DNA of 64,000 nt from Acanthaster planci (Eukaryota > Echinodermata > Asteroidea > Valvatida > Acanthasteridae), in contig NW_019091561.1 of the NCBI RefSeq assembly GCF_001949145.1, positions 299,554 to 363,553 of the forward strand, written 5' to 3'. The translations under genes were made by a program, and so were the position numbers. This document shows positions 54,070 through 64,000 of this stretch, piece after piece. The first letter of the stretch is position 1. The number at the start of each line of letters is the position of its first letter. Under the pieces are notes generated by a model. That model was not told where the DNA came from. It worked only from the letters and a program-made list of their open reading frames with translations, and searched no databases.

Positions 54070-56705
54070 ATAAAATCTGTCCAATAATTTCAAAACATTA
54101 TAAGTGAACTTCTGTAAATCTCTCCATGAAAGACATTGAGCAAATCTGCCGCAAACACACCACATGTCCCATGAAGTCGGTTGTAGGTTGATGAAATTCT
54201 GGAAACAAAACCCTGCTAAGTCAGCTTCAACATAACCTCTTGGGACATGCAGGGTGTAGTTGCTTACAGTCCTAGTATGATGAACAGGAATACGCAATTG
54301 AAATGGATTAGCGTCAGAAAAAAAAACATTGTGGATATGTTGCTATATACACGCAATCATTAACAATTCCTCTCTGAAGAAGAGGTGACTTGAAGAGATC
54401 ACAGAATTCACCATATCTGGGATCAACAAAATTGAGGTAGCTACTATCGAAAGTCCTAAACATGAAAAAGAGGTGACGCCTCTGAACTCTCTCTCGCCTG
54501 TCTGATTGAGACTTGGAAATAGAGTTAAAAACTACACAGCAACACTCCAGGTGAGGTTGAACAATAGTACAGTACAATGTACACAGGAAATATATGCCAC
54601 TGCATCAACGAAAACTACGCCACACCAGACCTATTAGGCGACTAGCCTTCTTAATCAGAGAATCTACAAGAGAAACAAAGTTAAGTTTAGTGTCAACAAA
54701 AATACCCAGTTTTTTTTTTTACACTGACTCACTCCAACAGAGGGGGTAATTAATCACAAATGGGGTAATTAAAAACACAGGTTTCTTTTTGAGAGTGAGA
54801 GTAAGGACACTGCACTTCCTGAGATTATGAAACAAGTGCCAAGTGGAGCACCACAAGTGAATATTCTGTAAATCAGATTACAGAGACAGATTGTTATCAA
54901 CACAGTTAATTTGATGAAAAACCTTGAGGTCGTCCGCAAAAAGTAAACTCTGGTTGTTTATACACTGGGAAATATCATTTTATACTTAACAATATCAACG
55001 AAAAAGGGGAATTCCGAAAGGAGCAGTTTTTCCAGCTTGAATAAAACCATCCAATACAACTCAATGTTTTTTGCCTGTTACATAACTCTTTAGCAGTTTC
55101 AGTAGATTAGGTTGAATGTGATAGAGCCAAGCTTGTGGAGAGGAAACTGGTGGTTAACTCTGTCAAATACTTTAAAAACTCGGTGTAAACAACATCATGC
55201 CATCTACCCTAATGAACAGCACAATAAGCATCCTAAAGCAATAAAGTAAGATTGGTTGAACAATCTCTACCTGGTACAAAACTGTGCTACTCCTCAGCAA
55301 TGACTAGCTTTACACGACATAGTAACTGTTCACATAGAATCTTTTTGAAGACCTTGGAGATTAATGAAATTAATGAAATAGCTCGGTAATTGGTAACATT
55401 TTCCCTTTTGCCAGAAATATGGACAGCAGCAATGTTGGCCTTCTTCCAATTGATAGAAAACTGCCCTCATACAAAGATCTATAAAATAAATAAGACAAGG
55501 AGCTACATAAACTGTCAGAACATGACTTTTACAAAACCTTGCAAGTTGTCAAGGCCACAGGCCTTATGGTAGGCAGGTGTCCATGTTCAGCAACTTATCA
55601 AGAACCTCACAGTCCTCAACTGTAATTGCTGGCATTGGATCAAGATGATGAGACTAAATTGGAGGCAATTCAGTGTCTGAAACCACAGGTGTAGGTGAAT
55701 ACACGAACTGAAAATACTCCTTCAAAAAGGCTGCCTTCCTAGCTGTATTGGATGCTTTGACCCCAGTGTGCTTTGATGGGACTCCAAGAACATTTGGGGT
55801 TCTTCCCAAGGTCCCTTGAAACTGTTTACAAGTAAATGCTGGATTTGTACCAGATAAGCCACTTGAAAAAAGATCTAGCAGACCTAAAGGAAGCTATGTT
55901 TTGAGGTGTGGGATCCTGTTGTTTAGTGCAGAAAGCTCACTCTTTGGCACACTTCTCCATCAAACCACAGGGGAGAGAACCTTTGCAGACACACAACTGG
56001 TAAAACGTCAGTCACAGCAACTTCAATGAAGTCATAGAAGGGTGCGGCAGTCAGATGTTGCCTCTAGAAGACACCATGGAACATTAAGTGTCTGCTGAAG
56101 GTCAAACAAGTCTGCTTTGTGGAACTTAAAATTGGGACAATTTGATTTTGGAGTAAGTTGCTACAGGCCCAATGCACAGCATGACACTCACAGATCTATG
56201 ATGAGTCAAAAACATTGTCTGCGAGGTCTGATAAGCGTGAAAACTGTCTGAGCCAAGAACAAGGTCAAGAACATTCCCCCTAATAGAACTGAGATCACAT
56301 GGTGCGGACTGTGAGCACTCAGAACACAAACACAACCTGGAACTAGCAACCCAGTTTCTACATCCCATTCAAAGTGGGTAGCTTGAAATCACCTGTCAGA
56401 CAGAGTTGTAAATGCAGGATGGTTCTGGCAATTGGCAAGAGCTACCAGAGTCTGGTTTCCACCGTAGGGGCCAGTAAAACAAGCTAAGTAACAGTTTATT
56501 AATGCCATCTAGAGTGTTTTACCTCTACCCAGAGTAGTTTTAGTTCAAGTTTGATCTTGGTTATGTCTGTGTGTCTGTAGCAATACAATATTCCTTTATA
56601 CTTCCTAAACTTTGGAAACATTTGTTTAGCCAAATTTCACTATGCTGCTCAGAATTTGTAAGCCCATTTTCAACGTTGACAAAGAGAGGCACAGACAGCA
56701 CCATT
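54070..56705 (-). mobile_element. Jockey/CR1-group LINE, endonuclease plus RT, decayed
   Basis: Minus order: endonuclease remnants (about 56700-56160) with CFTGPYGGN and SSIRGNVLDLVLGSDSF; linker; RT with ACGLDNLQGF, WKKANIAAVHISGKRENVTN, YRAISLISLISKVFKKILCE, HSFVPGRDCSTNLTLLL, VVYTEF.K, and the intact catalytic FADD at 54929-54940 (NNQSLLFADDLKVF). Then KCSVLTLTLKKKPV, LGIFVDTKLNFVSLVDSLIK, HLECCCVVFNSISKSQSDRR and a C-terminal IPVHHTRTVSNYTLHVPR. Many frameshifts and stops. A 10-bp duplication ATTAATGAA near 55355-55380 adds codons (ISLIS). Confidence 0.88.
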
Positions 56706-57429
56706 AGCAGTCTTAGATGACATGTATGGAAATGCTATGTCGCAATTGAAGCAAATGATGCAGACAGTTACAAGTATTTGAGAAACTACTTTAAAAGGGC
56801 ATTTCTTGAATTTAAAATGCCACATTGTTTTTATTTCTTTGTAAAATGACGTCATGCAACATTACTTTGACAACTTCTTGTGTCTTGACAGATCTATGCT
56901 CTCACCAATCATCATGACCACACGAAATGTAGACTTTATTTCAAGTAATATACTGGAAGGATATTTATAGTTATAAGATCAATGTTGAATACAGCATCAC
57001 CATGAAACTAGAAAAGCAAAGTATGCAACAATCAAGACGAGCGAATCAATGTAGGGTTGGACCTACTTCCAGAAACTAGACGGCATAACTCCATGTGCCC
57101 TCCAGAACTCTTATTGTTGCTGAGGTTGTAACGCTACTTAACTTTTTTTTGAGTCTTTTTTATTATGTTACTTGTAGCTACATGTACATTCTGAAGGCCA
57201 AGGTGTTGAATCCGGCAGTTGTGTTTGGTGGGTGAGTGCTTTTTTTTATTTAGGGGTGTTGGGTACGGTGTCTTATTTTAGCCTTCTACTGTATAATTTG
57301 TAGGTAATCTTGTTTTAGTCTTAAGGTCATAGTATTTGCGTATTTTATTTATGTACAGCCTGTTGAGATTTGTTTTATGAAATGGGCTTTAAACAATTAA
57401 TATTATTAATATTATTATTACCAAAAATG
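56706..57429. other. No gene recognised
   Basis: AT-rich sequence upstream of PHM exon A. No PHM coding block recognised. Confidence 0.45.
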
Positions 57430-57696
57430 GGTCACTAGGGAGACATTCCTATAGGAACATGCCCAAATTTTTTCAAACTTAACCGTCCCATTATTCAATA
57501 TTCCCTAATCCGATCTTAACCAAAATTTGCATTTTTTCCTTTCAGACCCTAATCTATCATCTCTCAAAATGTGGACACTAAAAATTTTCCTCCATTTGGT
57601 ATAGTTGGAGCATTAGGGAAACACTGAAATGTCTCCCTAATGACTGATGTCTCCCTAATGTTGAAAAATTTACCACAAAATGTCTCCTAAGTGACC
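57430..57696. mobile_element. MITE with GGTCACT(A/T)(G/A)GGAGACATT ends
   Basis: Left end GGTCACTAGGGAGACATT; right end read inward GGTCACTTAGGAGACATTT. ATGTCTCCCTAATG is repeated internally at about 57630-57660. 267 bp, no ORF. Confidence 0.78.
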
Positions 57697-57699
57697 TTT

Positions 57700-59079
57700 T
57701 TAGAAATATAACACTAATTATCATTATTATTACTATATGGGTATTACAATCTAGACTCGTAGAACAAATTAATTTTGTTGATAATTGCGCTTTCTCAATT
57801 GAATCTACCTCCCAAAAGCCATCTAAACTGATCTCTTTCTCTCTAAAACTTTTGACAATTTTTGTGTGAAAAATTTGAGCCTTTACCACTCACCACCCAC
57901 TCAACTTATCCACATGACTGCAATCAACTTACCGAACACTTGTATTTGTACACACAGAACATGTGCCCAGTAGATGGCAAAACTCCAAATGCTAGACCGA
58001 CCATTGTTTAGAGGTGGGGGATGAAATCATGTGTTAATTGCAGTACTGTGACTGAAATTGTAAATAACGGTTACAAAGATACCCTCAAAACTTGTTCTCA
58101 GATTAATTGTAAGAAAATACATCCCTGATTTCAAAGTGCCTGTGGAACCTGGTCCATTCATGGACCAAATAGTTTTTGTGTAAAACAAGTCCCATACACT
58201 GCATTTTCCCTTGTTTTTTTAATAAACCAGATTAAAACCTTCCTAAGCAGGCTCCAGAGTATTCTTTATGGGGAAATAGTCCTTTCCCATTTGTACTCAA
58301 TTTGTGTCATATCCTCGATCTTTTCAAATAAAGGCAACTAAACAATAGCAAACCAGCATTCCGCCCTTCATGGGCCATTTCCCCATCCCTGCCTACTACA
58401 ACAAAAACAAAACTCCATCTATTTATGCCCTGTCCATCACAAGTGTGTGCTCAGGTCAATAGGATATCTGTTTACAAAGTGTCAGTGCCAGCCCCAGCAA
58501 TAATCCAGGCAGTGAGTCAGTGACCTGCTTCACTTTCCCAAAAAGGGACAGTGGATGTTGTACATGTAGTGTGTGAAACCAGTCTAATGTATAGGCAGCC
58601 AGTCTAATGTGTATTTCTGAATAATGTACATGTATAATGTAAGGCCTTGGGGCCCATGCCCTATGGTGATTTGTGTGATATATGCCTCAGAACCCCTCAG
58701 CCAGAAGTTGTCCACGTTCTCATTTATTGCTCCCGAATCTCCAAACGTGCAAACACAACAATACACAAACTCATGGGAGCTGGAATTTTTTACATAAACA
58801 CATGGAGCTTTAATTTTGTACACAAACATATGGGAGTGATATTTGCCCCGCCTGTGGTGATATGGAGGCGGAATAAGGAGCGCAATGGCACAGAATGTAG
58901 AATCTTCTGAGTGCTGTCAGGAGCACAGTTATTCAGCTATGGGTAGGAGACTGGTCAGACGCACAGATACATACGAGTATAAAGTAGTCTCACAACATCT
59001 CCTTTCTTTTGAAATTAACAAACTGAAGTAATACAAAGGTTTTCATTTATGGATTGGAATGTGGTAGTGTGTATGTGGT
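57700..59079. other. No gene recognised
   Basis: Includes a duplicated phrase CCAGTCTAATGT (58580-58612). ORFs at 58584-58910 lack motifs. Confidence 0.45.
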
Positions 59080-59437
59080 AATAGAGGGATTTCACATTAG
59101 CTCCGTCTGTGCATATCCGCATTGAAACCGAGGCTCTCTGTGTTTAACTTCGTCGCGCGTGCCTGCGGAATCCACACAGTACATGTGGTATCCGGTTCGC
59201 AAATGTGATGCCACTTCAGTTTAAACCACGCCCACTGCACATGCAGATACACGACCGTCGCAGGTACGTTAGTTCATGGTAAATTGCCGTTGNACATACC
59301 TTTATGTATTTTGTTTCTTGACTCCTTACTTTCAATCATCTGATTGTATTAAGAATTGAAGCTGACACATACAGCCTCGTTTTCAAACGCGGAAGTGTGC
59401 AGATTGACACTAAAAGTCGTATTGGGATCCCTCTATT
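59080..59437. mobile_element. Possible MITE with AATAGAGGGAT ends
   Basis: Left AATAGAGGGATTTCAC; right read inward AATAGAGGGATCCCAA. About 358 bp, GC-richer than flanks, with one undetermined base near 59293. Only 11 bp of the ends are identical, so support is moderate. Confidence 0.5.
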
Positions 59438-59516
59438 CTGGACTCATTAAACTGGAACAACCAGAATTAGCAACTTCTAGCAACTTTTGACAACTTTTAA
59501 CAACTTAGAAACAGGC

Positions 59517-60900
59517 TTAGAAGTCAGTGAATTGGAACAGTCGATAGCTAACTCGACCAGATGTGGTCTTCAGTTCAGCAGGCATTGCTGTGGGGTTGTC
59601 TTGGACTTGCCTATCACAAACTGCATTGGTCTCCAATTTACAAGAATGATGCGGCTTAGATTTTTCACGCACACCTTGTGGGGCAGTCTGGTAGTTGCCT
59701 TCCTGAACCAATTTGTCAGCAAAACGAACGCTTCTGTGGCTTATCGAACTGAATGCGCCTCGCTGGGTTCGCGTTTGAAGCAGCAGGTTGGGCACGGATG
59801 CGCTGCTGGCTGACCATTTAACGCAGATGCGCTCGATTGCGGCAGGCTATGGTACCATTAGGTGTGGAAACCTCATAAGACCGTGGTTCCTTCCGAACTT
59901 CTGTGACCTCTCCCAGGGTCCAGGTATTGTCAGCTTGGTTGAGGATCTAAACCTTCCGTCCAGTGAACAGCAGTGGGAGTATTGGTCCTGCTTGTTTGTC
60001 GGGTTGTTGGTTCATGTTGTGTGTTCTGTCCTGCAGACATAGGAAGGTTTTTGAGGATAGCTCTTATGTGTTGTTACTGGGCAATGTAGAATGAATTGGA
60101 CAGCCAAACATGATTTCAGCTGGTGCTGGCAAACCAGTGTCAATGGGTGTGGCTCTCAGGTTTAGAAGGGCACGGTAATGTCTTGGCCTATTTTACGGCA
60201 TTTTGTCTTCACTGACTTGATGATGCGGACTGTACGTTCCATTAGACCGGTGCTGACATTGTGTGCTTGACAGACCAGTCCTGGTAGGCTTTCCCTTTGA
60301 ACTGTGGGCCATTGTCTGACACGATCTCTGCTGATGCTCCCAGTAGTTCAAAGATTGAAGCAGTGTGCTGGGCAATGGTTGCACTAGTTGTGCTAGGCAG
60401 GTGGGACATGATCGGGAATTTGGAGTAGTAATCAATGATAACAAGGTGGTGCTCTCCATCCAGCTCAAATAGGTCCGTCTCAAGTTCAGTCCATGGGATT
60501 GGCCAGACTTCATGCAGGTCAAGTGGTTCTTTGTGTTGCTTGGTTTGGCTTTCTTAGCAAGCTGGGCATCCCTTGACTAGTTTAGGTATGTCCTCATTGA
60601 TTTTTGGCCAATACACCGAGTTCCACGCTAGGCGTCTTGTCTTTTTATGCCTGGTGTCCAAAGTGCAGTTACTGAGGATATTCTCTGACATGAGTACTTG
60701 TCTACCTTTGAAGACGACACCGTTGGACACCCCGAGTTCATCTCGGTATGGCCAAATTGACCACAGTTGGGCAGGAAGTTCCCTGATTGAGTCTGGTCTT
60801 CCTGTGTAGATAATTTGTTCCAAACAGGGTCTCATGCAGTTTCATGCTTAAGTGCTTCATGTTTGCCACAACCAAAGGCCAAGGGCTATGCTGTCTTGCT
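59517..60900 (-). mobile_element. Ty3/gypsy polyprotein fragment: integrase and C-terminus
   Basis: Minus order: zinc-binding region of integrase (60835-60554) with SIRELPAQL, YRDELGVSNGVVFKGRQVLM and TRRLAWNSVYWPKINEDIPK then CPAC; one His of the HHCC motif appears lost in CTLDTRHKK. The core follows in another frame with the first Asp near 60459, HHLVIIDYYSKFPIMSHLPS and SDNGPQFKGKAYQDW (second Asp, 60319-60299). The C-terminal region (60180-59830) matches the LALLNLRATP(I/L)D..LPAPAE(M/I)...R, RSYEVSTPNG and RRNR blocks; the end near 59535 has TTSGRVS. RT and LTRs are absent. Multiple frameshifts. Confidence 0.86.
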
Positions 60901-60904
60901 TCAT

Positions 60905-61810
60905 GGGGTTGGGCAAGCAATCTTTTCTATGCAAAATATAACCTGGTATTTCAAGTTCCTTGTTTGTAATGGAATCATTTAATCATGTTTCAACGAATCC
61001 AATAATATGTGCCTGTGTTTCTTCAGCCATTAATCGTAATTCTCCTGATTTAGGGCAGATAGAACGTACATTTAAACACATCATTTTAATCCCTTTCATC
61101 ACTTTTAAATGTCCAAGGCCCATGCAGATCTGAGTTCCAGTGTTCAGAGTCAAGTTCATGGCTGACTGTTCTTTGATGACAGGAACTGGTGTCAGGGTCT
61201 ATGGGGTGCATGGCAAATTATCTTTTGGATCGATTCCACTGCGGTCCGAAATATATACAGGTATCCTAAACCGAGATGTCAATCATCTTCCTCCTCTATG
61301 GCTACGTCGTCGCTTATTGATCTCTATGGCTTTTAATCTGTCAAAATCAGATTTATTCAAGAACTTGCCTTACTTCTTGAGTCCAATATGTTCAACTCGT
61401 GTATATGTTACACGGGACTGGCCTGGTTGTAGATGACTTGCAAAACCGTCACTCCTAGTTTCCGAACCAAGATATGTCAATTCCAGGAGTTTACAGGATC
61501 GATCAGCTTCAGAGTATACTTGCGGAAGTTGAGGACCAGGGTTAGCGTGTACATCGTTATATACAGTTATGTCTATTGGTGGATCGTGCCCAGGGATAAG
61601 AAAACATATATATCCACGGTTTAACGACTTTCCTGTAGGGATCCTGGTGTAGTGAAATCTGCATTGGCTCAATCGTCTCAATAGAGAGTAGCTATTAGAC
61701 AAGCCCTTGAAAATGTGATAACAAAAGTTGAAGAACCCTGATGAAGGCTGGTAGCTCCTGAAGCAATCACCAAGAGTAAAAATAAAACAAATACTTCTGT
61801 AGCACAAACA
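60905..61810 (-). mobile_element. CR1/L2-like LINE, 5' part (ORF start and endonuclease start)
   Basis: On the minus strand the ORF at 61807-61370 has hydrophobic and basic stretches, then a 2A-like motif, then sequence leading into FLNKSDFDRLKAIEINKRRR (about 61360-61290). The apurinic endonuclease start MCLNVRSICPKSGELRLMAE and HIIGFVET.LNDSITNKELEI then PGYILHRKD runs from about 61083 to 60905, with the Trp of ETWL changed to a stop. The LINE ends at RKD where gypsy sequence begins, so gypsy DNA replaced or interrupted the rest. Confidence 0.8.
61532..61555 (-). other. 2A-like translational recoding motif
   Basis: Encodes D-V-H-A-N-P-G-P, close to the D(V/I)ExNPGP consensus, with His in place of Glu. 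2A-like sequences are established at the N-terminus of ORFs in some CR1/L2-type LINEs of marine invertebrates. The invariant NPGP is intact; the E-to-H change may weaken or abolish activity. Confidence 0.75.
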
Positions 61811-62542
61811 TATGATGCAGTTCTGTAGGTCGCCATGTTGGTTTCACTGTATTTGACGGCAGTGATCTCAAAAGTAGGGCAAAACTCAAGATTTCCAAGG
61901 CACAAACTCTTGAAGGTCCCATCAAAACATCAGAAATCCAGAAGAAAGAAATATACAGCAAAGACGAGCACGAAAAACAACAAAAACACGAAAAAACAAC
62001 AATGGGACTGGGTATAAAATCTTAATAACAGAAATAAAAAACATAACAGGCAATAATAAACAGCGCCCCCTCATTATCTATTCAAGTACGTTGGTGCCTA
62101 TAGAACGCGTAGTTCGTGCAATAACACAGAACATAATACAAAAGTGTCCACGTAAAACCGTGATGCTCTATAAGCCCAACTCATAGGCTGAAATCACAGG
62201 CTCCACATAGATATCGCATGTTCCAGCAAGTTTCCACGCTCCTCTCTGGCAGTAAGCCCATGTCCATTTTCACATTATAAATGACTGTTCACTGAGCACA
62301 CTAGATTCCATACTAGATTCCAGTAAAGTGTCAAACACAGAACCAGAACTAACATGGTTGCTTCATTTCGGGGACTGGGGCATTTTGTGTTTTATTTCAT
62401 TGTTGTTTTGGGTCGTGCATCTTACTATTTCTCACCAATGGACAAGGTTTCATTAAGAAAATTATTTTATTGATCTTATAATGATGTGGATTTGACCTTA
62501 ATATTACAGTTCCATGCCCACAACTTTTCTAACTTGTTAATT
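61811..62542. other. LINE 5' flank and unassigned DNA
   Basis: Minus-strand ORFs at 61961-61678 probably belong to the LINE leader. Beyond 62060 I see nothing diagnostic. Confidence 0.4.
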
Positions 62543-62932
62543 TTACATTTTGAACCATTTCATCACAGTATGTTTCACTCCCATTAGATGCCTGGAAATT
62601 AACGACTTCGACTGTGGGTGGCGGTTAGATCGGACCATCGTGAACCAAATGGAATTGTCCTTTGTAACTTGCCAATCCTCTGTTAAGTCTTCTTGCTTTG
62701 AAGACTTTGTACAAAGTTGATAAACGATCACATTGACACTCTTTGTATGTGTTCTAGAAGGCTTAAACCGAATAAAACACCAGAGAATCGTGACAAGAAA
62801 TGCTACATAAATATGAAATTTAGCCTCAAAGTGGTTGCTAAGATGATAAATTATTTCCATTTTCAATCGACATCTGGGTCTTTTTTCCACTAAATTTCTC
62901 AAGTTTAGACGTTTCCCAGAACAGTGAGACAC
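62543..62932 (-). CDS. Uncharacterised ORF, possible first exon of a type II membrane protein
   Basis: A 129-codon ORF, or about 105 codons if started at the internal Met of MEIIYHLS. A basic N-terminus is followed by a hydrophobic segment (HIYVAFLVTILWCFIRF), then a stem-like region and SIWFTMVRSNRHPQSKSLIS. This layout suits a Golgi glycosyltransferase. The IWxFTxVxSN-like start of the lumenal part faintly recalls xyloside xylosyltransferase 1, but that is an inference from memory of one short motif. A possible donor (GTAAAATT) overlaps the stop at the end. It is not part of PAM as far as I can see. Confidence 0.35.
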   Translation of the reverse strand: MSHCSGKRLNLRNLVEKRPRCRLKMEIIYHLSNHFEAKFHIYVAFLVTILWCFIRFKPSRTHTKSVNVIVYQLCTKSSKQEDLTEDWQVTKDNSIWFTMVRSNRHPQSKSLISRHLMGVKHTVMKWFKM

Positions 62933-62934
62933 TG

Positions 62935-63655
62935 CATACGACAGGCCAGAATCTCACCTACACAATACAAGTTTTTGTTCAACTTTCATGGAATATATTT
63001 GATATTTCTGCACAGCGTGATCTACCCATGTTTTACATGCAGGAAACTGATCAAGCCACATACCGTGCACGGCACAATGCAGCCTGTTACACGTCGAGCC
63101 AGTGTACAAATTCATGTGGTTCATGAACATGGAGGGTTTCGAGTGTGCTGAATCTGAATATGACTATTGCCAAGCTGTAAACGTTCACAAATTTATGTAA
63201 TATTTATGCATTAATCATATTTAAGAGCAAATAACTGTGGTACACAACCTGTCAATAACAAAGTTTTAATTTTTCCCCGACAAGGCAAAGTTTTACCTAT
63301 AAGTAGAACATGCACTTGGTTTAAACTTCTAACAAGGGACCTCACAAGACAGTAATAAGGTGGATTGAGTTTAACACCCTCCCCCATTTTACCCTTATTA
63401 AAAAGGCTTTGAAGGGTAATGTGCTCATTCTCATCTCATTTAGTACTAAGTAATCAATAACCTTAAGCCAATTATGACTTTCCCTGTATGAAAGGGATAG
63501 AATGTTTGTGGTCCATTAAAGAGGATGGGGGAGGGGGGCGAGTGTGGGAGTGAGGAGACTTGATTGTTGATGACTTTATTCACCAGAAATGACTTCTCAC
63601 ACTACCTAATGAAATGAGAGGTAAATTTTGAAAATAATTTGTTAAGTGGGAGAAT
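62935..63655. other. No gene recognised
   Basis: No PHM coding block or repeat termini recognised. Confidence 0.45.
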
Positions 63656-63659
63656 TGAA

Positions 63660-63752
63660 GTGAAGGCTATTTTTTTCGCAAGCTCTCGGACAAGCACTGA
63701 GCATACAGTGCTTATTAATATACCTTGGGTAAGGGCAAATCCGTTATATATA
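63660..63752 (-). repeat. Near-palindromic dispersed repeat R3, copy 2
   Basis: Reverse complement of 37195-37286 with few differences; core TTCGCAAGCTCTCGGACAAG then CACTGAGCATACAGTGCTTATTAATATACC. Here AAGCACTG...CAGTGCTT is an exact 8-bp inverted pair. Confidence 0.85.
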
Positions 63753-64000
63753 ATTAATATCTCCCCAATGCAAAAAATACATCTTGAAAATAAAGGCCAT
63801 CCCTTGGGCTTTGTTAATTCGCAGCATATGTACCTGTGATGAATGATGATAGCCTTCCAATGTAAACAGAGGAGAACATGAAGGAAATCCAAACTAAAAT
63901 AAAGGCTATGTTTTTGAGTATTCAATTAGACTTGGTCAAGGCTGCATGTTATTGCCATCACAAGTATCATGACTGTCTATCAGTGTTGCAGTACTCATAC

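Noticed and set aside
57937-58000. Minus-strand stretch reading FGVLPSTGHMFC...C with a GTAAGT donor, resembling the FGC..PSSTG..WFC....C block of PHM
   Set aside because: The key Cys after FG is missing, the acceptor is poor, and the exons that should follow before 53427 are absent in ungapped sequence. Likely coincidence.
1-64000. CRISPR arrays, operons, ribosome binding sites or bacterial terminators
   Set aside because: The window is eukaryotic; the tandem arrays lack spacer structure and coding sequence is intron-split or transposon-derived.

Overview
The window is animal nuclear DNA, AT-rich and split by spliceosomal introns, and most of it is decayed transposable elements. The mixture of Penelope-like, RTE, CR1/L2-like, Jockey-like, DIRS/tyrosine-recombinase, Ty3/gypsy, piggyBac-like, pogo-like, Tc1-like and P-element-like remnants, with many short palindromic TACATGTA motifs, fits a marine invertebrate such as an echinoderm, hemichordate or cephalochordate. 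I cannot name the species. There are two assembly gaps (19709-20221 and 37293-38071) and a single n near 59293. Nothing prokaryotic was seen.

The one host gene I recognise with confidence is on the minus strand: peptidylglycine alpha-hydroxylating monooxygenase, the PHM domain of PAM. Four consecutive exons were read: 53427-53360, 52513-52353, 36410-36307 and 17910-17786. Reading frame is kept at all three junctions and all boundaries are AG/GT. A fifth exon at 14823-14758 is possible. The two large introns are about 15.9 and 18.4 kb. Almost everything between 17.9 and 52.3 kb is therefore intronic repeat cargo. A second possible host exon is a minus-strand ORF at 62932-62543 with a type II membrane-anchor layout.

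Layout: 1.0-5.3 kb holds a minus-strand LINE interrupted by a GIY-YIG Penelope-like element (2386-4752) flanked by a 12-bp target duplication. A piggyBac-like MITE lies at 5.3-5.9 kb. At 6.6-8.9 kb two DIRS fragments meet in opposite orientation. Small MITEs and low-information DNA fill 9-17.8 kb. An inverted repeat encloses the first gap at 19.2-20.3 kb, followed by pogo-like and DIRS remnants, a tRNA-derived SINE, a P-element/THAP9-like exon (24.4 kb) and an RTE LINE (26.9-28.8 kb). A CCCH-type gag with 15-residue repeats (29.7-31.0 kb) is followed by a head-to-head inverted array of about 116-bp units (31.1-32.5 kb). An element with inverted arms of about 275 bp lies at 34.4-35.3 kb. Two decayed DIRS copies, each ending in the same foldback, lie at 38.6-40.1 and 42.9-45.0 kb. 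A roughly 2.6-kb candidate DNA transposon (45.8-48.4 kb) and a tyrosine-recombinase retroelement (49.8-51.2 kb) follow. The right side carries a Jockey-like LINE (54.1-56.7 kb) and a gypsy integrase fragment next to a CR1/L2-like LINE whose ORF start has a 2A-like motif (59.5-61.8 kb).

The repeats do not work together as a system; they record successive, often nested, insertions. I found no convincing evidence of a new biological system. The best leads are the reconstructable nested insertion, the paired DIRS foldback ends, the inverted 116-bp array, the long-arm element at 34.4 kb with a basic ORF, and the conserved 90-bp near-palindromic repeat pair.
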